From NCBI RefSeq assembly GCF_000092125.1, contig NC_014212.1, forward strand, positions 3,148,501-3,212,500: a stretch of DNA of 64,000 bases. The letters run 5' to 3'. The stretch comes from Allomeiothermus silvanus DSM 9946. Lineage in GTDB: Bacteria > Deinococcota > Deinococci > Deinococcales > Thermaceae. Each line of letters opens with the position of its first letter. Position 1 is the stretch's first letter. A model generated the notes under the pieces. It was not told where the DNA came from and ran no database searches. It worked only from the letters and a program-made list of their open reading frames with translations. Positions 10,086 through 20,746 of the stretch are shown here, piece by piece. Position numbers and translations under genes: made by a program.

Positions 10086-10457
10086 CTAGGTCAGTGCGAT
10101 ACAGGCCACCTCTACTGCCACGTCACGGGGAAGCCGGGCCACCTGGATAGTAGCCCGAGCCGGGAAGGGGGCGCTAAAGTATTCGCCGTAGACCTTGTTG
10201 AAAGCAGCGAAATCATTCATGTCGCGGAGGTAACAGGTGGTTTGCACTACCTTGGAAAGCCCGCTCCCCGCGGCCTCGAGCACGGCTTGTAGGTTTTTCA
10301 TAACCCGATGGGTCTGGGTTTCTACGTCACCGCTCTCGAGGCTGCCATCAGGCCGCAGGGGAATCTGGCCCGAAACAAACACCATCCCACCTGCGACGAT
10401 GGCTTGGCTGTAAGGACCTATAGCTGCCGGAGCTTGGAGGGTCTCAACCTTCTTCAT
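10086..10457 (-). CDS. ridA: RidA family reactive-intermediate deaminase
   Basis: A 123-residue RidA protein, which hydrolyses 2-aminoacrylate and related enamine/imine products of PLP enzymes. Family features are APAAIGPYSQA near the start, VFVSGQIPLRPDG, VMKNLQAVLEAAGS, TCYLRDMNDFAAFN and the C-terminal ARATIQVARLPRDVAVEVA, which includes the substrate-binding Arg and the acidic residue. Length is exact for the family. Confidence 0.95.
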   Translation of the reverse strand: MKKVETLQAPAAIGPYSQAIVAGGMVFVSGQIPLRPDGSLESGDVETQTHRVMKNLQAVLEAAGSGLSKVVQTTCYLRDMNDFAAFNKVYGEYFSAPFPARATIQVARLPRDVAVEVACIALT

Positions 10458-10524
10458 AGCAAAAGCTTACACCCCCGCGCCCCGTATACGTTTCGTTTAT
10501 AGATTTTTGGTACAAAAGCCCCTG

Positions 10525-10719
10525 ATGGAAAGAGGGACGCCCAGTCAAGTCAAAACCGAGTTCATCCGATATCTACTGGATTTGCTGGAGCGGGAGGGGT
10601 TCGACGTTACCTTTTACGACGAACCCACCAATGCCCAGATCGTCTTTCCCCTGGAGGGCTCGCTATGGCGGCTGCGGGCCAGCGCGATCGAACCCTACTA
10701 CGAGCACGACCAAGGGTAA
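10525..10719 (+). CDS. Small hypothetical protein
   Basis: A 64-residue reading frame from the ATG at 10525, or 70 residues from a TTG at 10507. It is divergent from ridA and convergent with the phosphatase gene. The protein is mixed charged and aromatic (FIRYLLDLLEREGFDVTFYDE, then QIVFPLEGSLWRLRASAIEPYY), with no membrane segment. Codon use resembles the neighbours. No family is recognised, and no strong ribosome site is visible. Confidence 0.5.
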   Translation: MERGTPSQVKTEFIRYLLDLLEREGFDVTFYDEPTNAQIVFPLEGSLWRLRASAIEPYYEHDQG

Positions 10720-10776
10720 ACCGCCAACGCAATGTGTAGCGGACGCTTCTTTCAACCCAGTCGGTGGGCTTGGGTC

Positions 10777-11736
10777 CTACGGCGACAACGGTCGGCTAAA
10801 CTGGCTGAAGAGTACATATCCCAGCGTGACCAGCCACAATGCCAACAAGATCAGGTTGCCCCAACGCTCCCAAAAGCTGCGGGGACGGGGGGGCTCGGTG
10901 ACCTGGGTAGAGACCACCTCCATGGCCTCACCTAGTTGCAGCCGAACCGGGCCAGCGGAACCCTCGAGCGGTGGCGAGTAGGTGCGGGTGAGGTTTGGGA
11001 TGTGATCCCCTACCGCTACCACCACCACACTGATGTTGTCAGGCCCACCCCACTCGTTAGCGAGCTGGATCAACCGCTCGGCGGCCTCGTCGGGGGGGTG
11101 GTTGCGCAGCATCTCGGCCAAAACACGGTCCTCGAGCACCCCGCTGAGGCCGTCGGAACACAACAAAAAGATGTCGCCGGGCTCGACCTTGACCCCTAAC
11201 AAATCCACCCGTACCTCGGGAAACGAGCCTAAGGCGTTGGTGATGACGTTTCGCCAGCGGTGGTGCTTGGCCTCTTCCTCGGTGAGAAGCCCCTGGCGCA
11301 CCCGCTCGGCTACCCAGGAGTGGTCCTGGGTGAGCTGGGAAAGCTGGCCCTTGCGCAGCAGATAGGCCCTGGAGTCGCCCACATGGGCAATGAGGGCATA
11401 GGGTAAGTCCAGCCACAGCGCGGTAGCGGTGGTTCCCATGCCGCGCGACTCGGGTTTTTGCCCGGCCTCGTAGATGACCCCGTTGGCCACTTCGAAGGCT
11501 TCTAACAGCCGCTTGGGCAATGGTTTTTCCGCCCGGAGAACCTCGCAGATTTTCTCCACCGCAAGCTGGGCCGCCAAGGCTCCGGTGCGGTGGCCCCCCA
11601 TCCCATCAGCGACCACAAAAATACCGCCGTAGGGCATGAGTTCCTGGGCCACGGCGTCTTGGTTGTCCGCGCGTTTACGCCCCGGATCGGTACGGGCGGC
11701 GCTAACGACGGCGGTGGCACTCTCGGGGGCGGGCAT
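10777..11736 (-). CDS. PP2C-family Ser/Thr protein phosphatase with a C-terminal membrane anchor
   Basis: A 319-residue metal-dependent PPM phosphatase of the Stp/PrpC type. The metal-binding motifs are all present: RADNQDA (about residue 22), VVADGMGGH (about 41), GTTATAL, HVGDSRAYLL (about 117), LLCSDGLSGVL (about 192) and GGPDNISVVVV (about 230). A proline-rich linker leads to one membrane helix near the C-terminus (LILLALWLVTLGYVLF), with the catalytic domain on the cytoplasmic side. No partner kinase lies in the window. Confidence 0.93.
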   Translation of the reverse strand: MPAPESATAVVSAARTDPGRKRADNQDAVAQELMPYGGIFVVADGMGGHRTGALAAQLAVEKICEVLRAEKPLPKRLLEAFEVANGVIYEAGQKPESRGMGTTATALWLDLPYALIAHVGDSRAYLLRKGQLSQLTQDHSWVAERVRQGLLTEEEAKHHRWRNVITNALGSFPEVRVDLLGVKVEPGDIFLLCSDGLSGVLEDRVLAEMLRNHPPDEAAERLIQLANEWGGPDNISVVVVAVGDHIPNLTRTYSPPLEGSAGPVRLQLGEAMEVVSTQVTEPPRPRSFWERWGNLILLALWLVTLGYVLFSQFSRPLSP

Positions 11737-12014
11737 AGGGCGATTATAGATCAGGCGTCTGGTGGATAGGGTGCAAATGACGTGCTGGAAAGGTAAACGC
11801 TGTATTTACATCTGCAAACCTTCCCAATCGTAGGCGAAAGCGGCCCCGGAGAATCCCCAGAACATCCCCCCTTACGTGACTTTTGCCCTGGGTCATGCCG
11901 GGCATACTGAGTAAACAACCGCCTGTCCGGGTTTCCGGAGCGGCAATTGCGATAAAGTAGTGGCTGGATTTGGGGGCGGTAAAGATTCAGCCGCCGAACC
12001 CAGGGGGACAAACC

Positions 12015-14741
12015 GTGATCACGGATACTGAGCTACTGGAAGCGAGAGCCAGGCTCTCGGCAGAAGAACAGATTGCCCTAGAAGACCTCGAGACCAAAGA
12101 GTGGATCGAGTCGCTCGAATATGTACTCCGCTCTGCCGGGCGCGACCGGGTGGTGGCGCTGGTGGAGGCGCTCGAGCGCTACGCCTACAAGCATGGGGTG
12201 ATGGTGCCCTACAAGCTGCGCACCCCCTACATCAATACCATTCCCGCCGATCACGAGCCTCCCTACCCCGGTGACCTCGAGCTCGAGCGGCGCATCGCCA
12301 ACATCCTGCGCTGGAACGTCATCGCCATCGTGCAGCAGGCCAACAAGAAGGCCGAGGGCATCGGCGGGCACATCTCTACCTACGCCTCTATCGCGGAACT
12401 GATGGAGGTGGGCTTTAACCACTTCTTCCGCGGGCACGGCGCCGGGATGGACCGCGACCTGGTGTTCTACCAAGGGCACATGTCGCCCGGGGTGTACGCG
12501 CGCAGCTTCCTCGAGGGCCGCTTCAGCGAGGATGACCTGGCCAAGTTCCGCCGCGACCTTACGCCCGGACCGGGCCGCGTCGTCACCAGCTACCCCCACC
12601 CCTGGCTGATGCCCGACTACTGGGAGTTCCCCACCGTCTCCATGGGCCTAGGACCCATCCAGGCCATTTACCAGGCCCGCTTCATGCGCTACTTGGAAGA
12701 CCGCGGCCTCAAGCCCCGCTCCAGCGCCAAGGTCTGGGCCTTCTTGGGCGACGGCGAGCAGGACGAGGTGGAGACCCTGGGGGCGCTGCGGGTAGCCGCC
12801 ACCGAGGAGCTCGACAACCTCATCTTCGTCATCAACGCCAACCTCCAGCGCCTCGACGGGCCGGTGCGCGGCAACTCCAAGGTGATCCAGGAGCTGGAGT
12901 CGGTCTACCGGGGCAACGGCTGGAACGTGATCAAGGTGGTGTGGGGCAGTGCCTGGGACGAGCTGTTGGCCAAGGACACCGAGGGCGTGCTGCTGGAGCG
13001 CTTCGAGCAGCTCGTCGACGGGGAGAGCCAGCGCTACGCGGCCTACGGGGCCAAGGAGTTGCGCGAGAAGTTCTTCAACACCCCCGCGCTGAAAAAGCTC
13101 ATCGAGGGCTACACCGATGAGGATCTCGAGACCCTCACCCTCTCGCGCGGCGGTCACGACGTGAAAAAAGTTTACGCCGCCTATAAAGCCGCCCTCGAGC
13201 ACCGGGGGAGCCCCACGGTGATCATCGCCCGCAGCGTCAAGGGCTACGGCTTAGGCCCCAGCGCCCAGGCCAAGAACATCGCCCACCAGGTCAAGAAGCT
13301 CACCCCCGAGGATCTGCGCGAGGCGCGGGACTTCCTGGGTATCCCGGTCTCCGATGAGGACCTGGAGAAGACCCCCTTCTACCACCCCGGCCCCGACAGC
13401 CCCGAGGTGCGGTACATGCTCGAGCGCCGCGCGGCTCTGGGCGGTCTGATCCCCGCGCGCAAGGTCAGCTTCACCCCCCTCAACACCCCCGATGCCTCCT
13501 TCTTCGAGGAGTTCTACCAGGGCTCGGGCGGGCGCGAGATCTCCACCACCATGGCCTTCGTGCGCATGCTGACCAAGCTGGTGCGCCACCCCGAAGTCGG
13601 CAAGTACGTCGTGCCCATCGTGCCCGACGAGGCCCGCACCTTCGGCATGGAGGGCGTGATCTCCTCGGTGGGTATCTATAGCCCCAAGGGTCAGCTCTAC
13701 GAGCCCGTGGACGCGGGCACGGTGACGGTCTACCGCGAGTCCAAGACCGGACAGCTGTTGCAGGAGGGCATCAACGAGGCCGGGGCCATGGCCAGCTTCA
13801 TCGCCGCGGGCACCGCCTACGCCCACTACGGCATCCCCACCATCCCCTTCTATATCTACTACTCGATGTTCGGCCTGCAACGGGTGGGTGATCTGGTCTG
13901 GGCTGCGGGCGACCAGCGCACCAAGGGCTTTTTGCTGGGGGCCACCGCCGGGCGCACCACCCTCAACGGCGAGGGATTGCAGCACGAGGACGGACACTCT
14001 CACGTGCTGGCCCTTCCGGTGCCCAACATGCCCGCTTATGATCCGGCTTTTGCCTACGAGTTGGCGGTGATCCTCGAGGAAGGCCTGCGCCGGATGTACA
14101 AAGAGGGGGAGGACATCTTCTACTACATCCCCTTGATGAACGAGAACTACCCCCAACCCCCCATGCCGGAACCGCGCGCAGCAACCCGCGAGGGCATCTT
14201 GCGGGGGATTTATCGCTTCCAGGAGTCCAGCCTTAAAAAACCCAAGGCCCGGGTGCAACTCTTAGGCTCAGGGACCATTTTGAACGAGGTGATCGAGGCA
14301 GCCAAGCTGCTCGAGGGCTATGGGGTCGCCGCCGATGTGTGGAGTGTGACCAGCTACAAGGCACTCTACTACGATGCCATCGAAGCGGCCCGCTATAACC
14401 GGCTGCACCCCACCGCCAAACAACCCAAAAAGGCCTACATCGCCCAAGCCCTAGAAGGCAGTGAGGGCCCCATCATCGCCGCCTCGGATTACATGAAGGC
14501 GCTGCCCGAACTGCTCTCGGGCCACTTGGACCGCCCCATCCACTCCTTGGGGACCGATGGCTTTGGCCGTAGCGATACCCGCCAGGCCTTGCGCGACTTC
14601 TTTGAGGTAGACCGCAACCATATAAGCGTGGCCGCCCTCTACATGCTTAAACAAACCGGTAAGCTCGAGGCCAAGGTGGTGGCTGAAGCAATTAAGCAGC
14701 TGGGCATCGACCCCGAACGGGAGGCGCCGCACAAGCGCTGA
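12015..14741 (+). CDS. aceE: Pyruvate dehydrogenase E1 component, homodimeric type
   Basis: A 908-residue AceE-type E1, which decarboxylates pyruvate with thiamine diphosphate and passes the acetyl group to E2. Typical segments are [38 protein letters not shown], the ThDP motif region [12 protein letters not shown] to [20 protein letters not shown] and TFGMEG. I chose the GTG at 12015 because CAGGGGG lies upstream; an in-frame start 45 bases earlier has none. It is 32 bases from aceF. The 11737-12014 gap shared with the divergent phosphatase gene must carry the promoter, but no convincing -35/-10 pair stands out. Confidence 0.96.
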   Translation: MITDTELLEARARLSAEEQIALEDLETKEWIESLEYVLRSAGRDRVVALVEALERYAYKHGVMVPYKLRTPYINTIPADHEPPYPGDLELERRIANILRWNVIAIVQQANKKAEGIGGHISTYASIAELMEVGFNHFFRGHGAGMDRDLVFYQGHMSPGVYARSFLEGRFSEDDLAKFRRDLTPGPGRVVTSYPHPWLMPDYWEFPTVSMGLGPIQAIYQARFMRYLEDRGLKPRSSAKVWAFLGDGEQDEVETLGALRVAATEELDNLIFVINANLQRLDGPVRGNSKVIQELESVYRGNGWNVIKVVWGSAWDELLAKDTEGVLLERFEQLVDGESQRYAAYGAKELREKFFNTPALKKLIEGYTDEDLETLTLSRGGHDVKKVYAAYKAALEHRGSPTVIIARSVKGYGLGPSAQAKNIAHQVKKLTPEDLREARDFLGIPVSDEDLEKTPFYHPGPDSPEVRYMLERRAALGGLIPARKVSFTPLNTPDASFFEEFYQGSGGREISTTMAFVRMLTKLVRHPEVGKYVVPIVPDEARTFGMEGVISSVGIYSPKGQLYEPVDAGTVTVYRESKTGQLLQEGINEAGAMASFIAAGTAYAHYGIPTIPFYIYYSMFGLQRVGDLVWAAGDQRTKGFLLGATAGRTTLNGEGLQHEDGHSHVLALPVPNMPAYDPAFAYELAVILEEGLRRMYKEGEDIFYYIPLMNENYPQPPMPEPRAATREGILRGIYRFQESSLKKPKARVQLLGSGTILNEVIEAAKLLEGYGVAADVWSVTSYKALYYDAIEAARYNRLHPTAKQPKKAYIAQALEGSEGPIIAASDYMKALPELLSGHLDRPIHSLGTDGFGRSDTRQALRDFFEVDRNHISVAALYMLKQTGKLEAKVVAEAIKQLGIDPEREAPHKR

Positions 14742-14773
14742 TCAAGGACACGTGCAACGACCGAAAGGAGCAT

Positions 14774-16060
14774 ATGGCTACCGAACTTAAACTGCCTGAA
14801 CTGGGCGACAACGTAGCCTCCGCTGTGGTGGTGGGGGTGCTGGTGAAGGAAGGCGATACCCTCGAGGCCGGACAACCTTTCCTCGAGCTCGAGACGGACA
14901 AAGCCGTGATGGAAGTGCCTGCGCCCGCAGGCGGCAAAGTGGAAAAACTGATGGTCAAACCCGGCGACGAGGTCAAGAGCGGGCAGGTGGTAGGAATGCT
15001 GGGTGACGGCACCTCCGCCGCGGCCTCTGTACCTGCCAAGAGCGAAGCTTCCCCACCCCCCTCGCCCGAGGAACCCAAGCCCCAGACCCCAGCCCCGCAA
15101 CCCACACCTGCCCCGGCCCCCGTTAAACCCCCGGCCCTATCCGCCGGGACGCACAAGCTGATCCCGGCGGCCCCCTCGGTACGCAGGCTGGCGCGGGAAC
15201 TGGGGGTGGATTTGCTCCAGGTCGTCGGTTCAGGCCCAGCCTACCGTATCTCTGAGAGCGATGTACGCCGCTATGCCGATGGCGGCGCGGCTCCCGTGGC
15301 TCCGGCGGGTCTACCCGCCGCCGCCCCCACCCTACCCGAGTTCAGCAAGTTCGGCCCCACCCGCCGTGAGGCCATGTCGGGGGTGAGGCGGGCCACGGTG
15401 CGCTCGATGGCCCAGGCCTGGAGCCTCATCCCCATGGTCACGCACTTCGATAAGGCCGACGTGACCGAGATCGAAGCCCTGCGCAAGAAGTACGGGCCCA
15501 GGGCCGAGAAGCGGGGCGGCAAGCTCACCATGACCGCCATCTTGCTCAAGGTCGTAGCGGCAGCCCTGCGCCAGTTCCCTAAATTCAACGCCTCCATCGA
15601 TACCGCCTCCAATGAGATCGTCTTCAAGGATTACGTCCACATCGGCGTCGCCGTGGACACCCCCAACGGCCTGCTGGTCCCGGTGATCCGCGACGTGGAC
15701 AAAAAGGGGGTGATCACCCTGGCGGTTGAGCTGGGCGAGATCGCTGCCAAGGCCCGCGACCGCAAGCTCACCCCCGAGGAGATGCAAGGCGCCTCTTTCA
15801 CCATCTCCAACCTAGGCGGCATCGGCGGAACCGGCTTCACGCCCATCGTCAACTGGCCGGAAGTCGCCATCATGGGGGTTTCGCGCTCGGAGATGCAGCC
15901 GGTCTGGAACGCCGAAAAAGGCGCGTTCGAGCCCCGGCTCATCATGCCCTTCAGCCTCACCTACGACCACCGCCTCATCGACGGGGCCGACGCAGCCCGC
16001 TTTTGCCGCTTCGTGGCGGAGATGCTGGAAGACCCATTCCTGCTGGGGTTTGAGGGGTAG
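14774..16060 (+). CDS. aceF: Dihydrolipoyl acetyltransferase, pyruvate dehydrogenase E2
   Basis: A 428-residue E2 with one lipoyl domain (residues 1-80, lipoyl lysine in ETDKAVMEV) and a Pro/Ala-rich linker (about 85-125). A peripheral-subunit-binding domain follows ([18 protein letters not shown], about 133-170), then the acetyltransferase core ending with [16 protein letters not shown], whose DHRxxDG carries the catalytic His. The ATG at 14774 follows AAAGGAG. E3 (lpd) is not in the window. Confidence 0.96.
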   Translation: MATELKLPELGDNVASAVVVGVLVKEGDTLEAGQPFLELETDKAVMEVPAPAGGKVEKLMVKPGDEVKSGQVVGMLGDGTSAAASVPAKSEASPPPSPEEPKPQTPAPQPTPAPAPVKPPALSAGTHKLIPAAPSVRRLARELGVDLLQVVGSGPAYRISESDVRRYADGGAAPVAPAGLPAAAPTLPEFSKFGPTRREAMSGVRRATVRSMAQAWSLIPMVTHFDKADVTEIEALRKKYGPRAEKRGGKLTMTAILLKVVAAALRQFPKFNASIDTASNEIVFKDYVHIGVAVDTPNGLLVPVIRDVDKKGVITLAVELGEIAAKARDRKLTPEEMQGASFTISNLGGIGGTGFTPIVNWPEVAIMGVSRSEMQPVWNAEKGAFEPRLIMPFSLTYDHRLIDGADAARFCRFVAEMLEDPFLLGFEG

Positions 16061-16298
16061 CGGATAACCTCCAACGCCTAAGGCTGTCGAGCACTCCCGT
16101 ACTGCTCGGCCCGCTGAGGGAAATCCCGGTGCAAAACCTCTCAGTGAAGATTTGTCAGGCCGGATTCCCTAGAAATTGGGGGGGTTTGGCCTTACACTTT
16201 GCTGTATGCAGGCAAGCCTCTCACCGCGCACCGGCGTGAGGACGCTTACAGGCAGACAGCACCCTATCTCGTAGTCTTTTAGGGGGTACAAGATCGAA

Positions 16299-18191
16299 TT
16301 GGAGAAGCTCAAGCGCTATACCGTTAAAGATGCCGAGGAAACCTACCTGGTGCCCCAGTGGGCCGCCGGGTTTTTTCGTGTGGGCGAGGACGGGCAGCTC
16401 GAGGTCACGCCCGAGGGGAACGGTGGCCCCAGCGCCTCGCTCTATGAGATCGTATCGGACTTGCGCGACGAGGGTCGCCCCCTGCCGGTGCTGCTGCGCT
16501 TCCCCCAGATCCTGGCAGCCCGGGTGGTCGAACTCAACGAGGCTTTCCGCCGGGCCATCCAGAAGTACGAGTACAAGGCCGAGTACCGCGGCCTGTACCC
16601 GGTCAAGGTCAATCAGCGGCGCATAGTGGTGGAGACCATCGCCAAAGCCGGGCGGCCTTACGCCCATGGCCTCGAGGCCGGAAGCAAGGCCGAGCTGGCC
16701 CTGATCCTGGCCCAAGACCTGCACCCCGAGGCCATCATCGCCTGCAACGGCTTCAAGGATGACGACTTCATCCGGCTGGCCCTGATGGGTAAGAAGCTGG
16801 GCAAGAACGTGATCATCACCCTCGAGAAGTTCGCCGAGCTGGGCCGGGTCATGCGGATTGCCAAAGAACTGGGTGTCGAACCTTCCATCGGTATCCGCTA
16901 CAAGCTCAAGGCCAAGGGCTCGGGGCAGTGGGAAGAATCCGGTGGTGAGTCAGCTAAGTTCGGCCTCACCACCCCAGAGATCATCCGGGCGGTAGACCTG
17001 CTGGCCAAGGCCGGGATGCTCGGCACCATCGCCATGTTGCACTCCCACGTGGGCAGTCAGGTCACCGACATCCGCCGCATCAAGCAGGCGGTGCGCGAGA
17101 TCGCCCAGACCTATGTGCAACTGCGCAAGCTGGGAGCCCCAGTGCGCTACTTGAACCTAGGGGGCGGCTTGGCGGTGGATTACGACGGCTCCAAGACCGC
17201 TTTTTATGCTTCTGCCAACTACACCCTCTCCGAGTACGCTGAGGATTTGGTGTACGTGACCAAGGAGGTCTGTGACGGTCACGGCGAACCCCACCCCATC
17301 CTGGTCACCGAGTCGGGTCGGGCCATCACCGCTTACCACAGCGTGCTGGTGCTCGAGGTCGTAGACACCATCCGCCCCCCCGGCGAGGAGAAGCTCGAAG
17401 AACCCCCCGATGCCCATCCGGTGGTGGCGGATATGTTCGATCTGGCCCGCAGCATCTCGGCCAAGAACTATCGCGAGGTCTACCACGACGCTTTCTCCAA
17501 CAAGGACACGGTGCAAAACCTCTACGATCTGGGGCTGATCAGCTTGCGCGACCGAGCCTTGGCCGAAAGCCTCTTTTACCAGATCGCCCGTAAGACGCTC
17601 AAGCTGGCCCTCGAGCTGGACTATCCGGCGGACGAGCTAGAAGATTTGCAGAAAATGCTGGCCGATAAGCTGGTCTGCAACTTCAGCCTCTTCCAAAGCC
17701 TGCCGGATAGCTGGGCCATCAAACAGATGTTCCCCATCGTGCCGCTCAACCGCCTCGACGAGCGGCCTACCCGCGAGGCCACGTTGGTGGACATCACCTG
17801 CGACTCCGACGGCAAGTTTGACCGCTTCATCGACCTCCACGATGTACGCAACACCCTTCCGGTGCACGAACTGCGCCCCGGGGAGCGCTACTATTTGGGA
17901 GTCTTTCTCACTGGGGCTTACCAGGATGTGCTGGGCAACTCCCACAACCTCTTCGGGCGCATTGGCGAAGCCCACGTGACCATCGACGAGGATGGCTATG
18001 ACATCGAGCGTTTTGTGGTGGGCGAGAAAGCCCGGCGGGTCATTGAGAAGATGGGCTACGAGGATGACGAGCTGGCCGAAGCGGTAGAGAAACTGGTGCG
18101 CAGCTCCAAGAAACTCACCCCCGCCGAGAAGGGCGCTTTCATGGAACAGTACGCCCGCGAACTGGTGGGGTATACCTACCTCGAGGATTGA
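16299..18191 (+). CDS. speA: Biosynthetic arginine decarboxylase
   Basis: A 630-residue PLP-dependent SpeA that converts arginine to agmatine, the first step of the route to the long and branched polyamines of Thermaceae. The PLP lysine lies in GLYPVKVNQRR, followed by HGLEAGSKAELAL, HSHVGSQ, LNLGGGLAVDYDG and the catalytic region around YHDAFSNKD. Length is typical. The start appears to be the TTG at 16299, with AGGGGG about 12 bases upstream; no better start is in frame. Confidence 0.95.
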   Translation: MEKLKRYTVKDAEETYLVPQWAAGFFRVGEDGQLEVTPEGNGGPSASLYEIVSDLRDEGRPLPVLLRFPQILAARVVELNEAFRRAIQKYEYKAEYRGLYPVKVNQRRIVVETIAKAGRPYAHGLEAGSKAELALILAQDLHPEAIIACNGFKDDDFIRLALMGKKLGKNVIITLEKFAELGRVMRIAKELGVEPSIGIRYKLKAKGSGQWEESGGESAKFGLTTPEIIRAVDLLAKAGMLGTIAMLHSHVGSQVTDIRRIKQAVREIAQTYVQLRKLGAPVRYLNLGGGLAVDYDGSKTAFYASANYTLSEYAEDLVYVTKEVCDGHGEPHPILVTESGRAITAYHSVLVLEVVDTIRPPGEEKLEEPPDAHPVVADMFDLARSISAKNYREVYHDAFSNKDTVQNLYDLGLISLRDRALAESLFYQIARKTLKLALELDYPADELEDLQKMLADKLVCNFSLFQSLPDSWAIKQMFPIVPLNRLDERPTREATLVDITCDSDGKFDRFIDLHDVRNTLPVHELRPGERYYLGVFLTGAYQDVLGNSHNLFGRIGEAHVTIDEDGYDIERFVVGEKARRVIEKMGYEDDELAEAVEKLVRSSKKLTPAEKGAFMEQYARELVGYTYLED

Positions 18192-18311
18192 CTCAGGTCC
18201 CAGGCAGTCTGTAGGTAACCCGACCTGTTTATAGCTGTACCATCGCGAATGACCGCTACTAATCGCCCGATTAAGAGAGCGTTAAGACCTTCCGAGATAC
18301 CGTAGTAGGCT

Positions 18312-19376
18312 ATGAGCCTCGAACCTCTCTCCTCCTTCAATGCCTCCCGGCGGCGCAACGGGCTATGGCTGCTGCCGCTAGGGGCCTTGGCCTCGGGCGT
18401 GGCCTACGTGCTGTCCGTCGTCAACGGCACCCTCAACCCGGTGGACGCGGTGCTCTCGCCGCTGCTCTTCGTGGGGTTTTTGCTGATGGCCCTGCTGTTA
18501 TGGCTACACCGTATCAGCATCGCTACCGTCGAGCTGGTGGCGGTAGTTCTCTTGTTGGTGTACAACCTGGGCAACCTGTACTACGTAGGGCTCAGCGGTG
18601 AACTCTCGCGGGTGGGATTTTCGGCGAGCGCTTTGTGGTCTACCATCATCTACCTACTGGCTTTTTTGCTGCTCAGCCGCGAGAAAGCCATGCGGGTATC
18701 GGTAGCCTACTACGTGGCCGGGTTGCTGGGGGGGTTGGTTTCGGTACTGCTCCACCCACCCAATATGAGCGCCCTCAACTCCATCGCGCAGTTCTACCTG
18801 GCTAACCTGGCCTTCTTGGCCCTGCTCAACGTGTACGCCCAACTGCGCGAGAACATGCTCATCATGGAGCAACTCGCCCACACCGACCACCTCACCCGGC
18901 TCACCAACCGGCGGGGCCTCGAGCCTTTGCTCAAACAGGAGTTGCAGCGAGCCGAGCGCTATGGGCTTCCCTTCGCGGTTTTGCTGGCCGACCTGGACCA
19001 TTTCAAGGAAGTCAACGACCGCCACGGGCACGCTATCGGCGACCAGGTACTGCGCGAGGTGGCCCCGCGGCTCGATCACAATCTGCGCCAGGCAGACACC
19101 GTAGCACGGTGGGGCGGCGAGGAGTTTTTGATCCTGGCCCCCACCACCGACCTGGCCCAAGCCGGGCAACTCGCGGAGCGGCTGATTGAGGTGATACGGA
19201 GTGAACCGGTGGTAGGGAGTATCCCGGTCACCATCTCCATCGGGGTGAGCTGCTACCGGGCCGGGGATAGCCTCGAGAGCCTCCTCCAGCGCGCCGACGA
19301 AGCCCTTTACCGGGCCAAGGCGCTGGGGCGCAACCGGCTCGAGTTGGAGATCGTTTCCTCACCCGCTGCGAAGTAG
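18312..19376 (+). CDS. Membrane-bound diguanylate cyclase (GGDEF domain)
   Basis: A 354-residue protein with about six membrane helices in residues 17-175 and a C-terminal GGDEF domain (about 185-345). The active-site motif is intact as GGEEF (268-272). It is preceded by RQAD (259-262) at the spacing of the inhibitory I-site, so product feedback is expected. DHLTRLTNRRG and DLDHFKEVND, the usual Mg/GTP contacts, are present. It should make c-di-GMP at the membrane in response to an unknown signal. An HD-GYP protein able to degrade c-di-GMP lies beyond metK. Confidence 0.93.
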   Translation: MSLEPLSSFNASRRRNGLWLLPLGALASGVAYVLSVVNGTLNPVDAVLSPLLFVGFLLMALLLWLHRISIATVELVAVVLLLVYNLGNLYYVGLSGELSRVGFSASALWSTIIYLLAFLLLSREKAMRVSVAYYVAGLLGGLVSVLLHPPNMSALNSIAQFYLANLAFLALLNVYAQLRENMLIMEQLAHTDHLTRLTNRRGLEPLLKQELQRAERYGLPFAVLLADLDHFKEVNDRHGHAIGDQVLREVAPRLDHNLRQADTVARWGGEEFLILAPTTDLAQAGQLAERLIEVIRSEPVVGSIPVTISIGVSCYRAGDSLESLLQRADEALYRAKALGRNRLELEIVSSPAAK

Positions 19377-19387
19377 CCATATGGCTT

Positions 19388-20563
<1,176 letters not shown>

Positions 20564-20746
20564 CCTGATACCTCCTGCTGGCAAATTCCCCGCGATAGCG
20601 GCGGATCCAGACACAAAGTGTACCCGCAAATTCGGGCACACCGTACCTACACTTCAGATAGTCTAGCACCCTCCAGGCATTCCACGAACCCACGGTTAGG
20701 CGTACACGCTGGTTTACGTCCCGGTGCTAGCTGATCGCATCCGCGA

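Noticed and set aside
20564..20746. Possible SAM riboswitch upstream of metK.
   Set aside because: None of the S-box core strings seen upstream of metY is present on the minus strand here.
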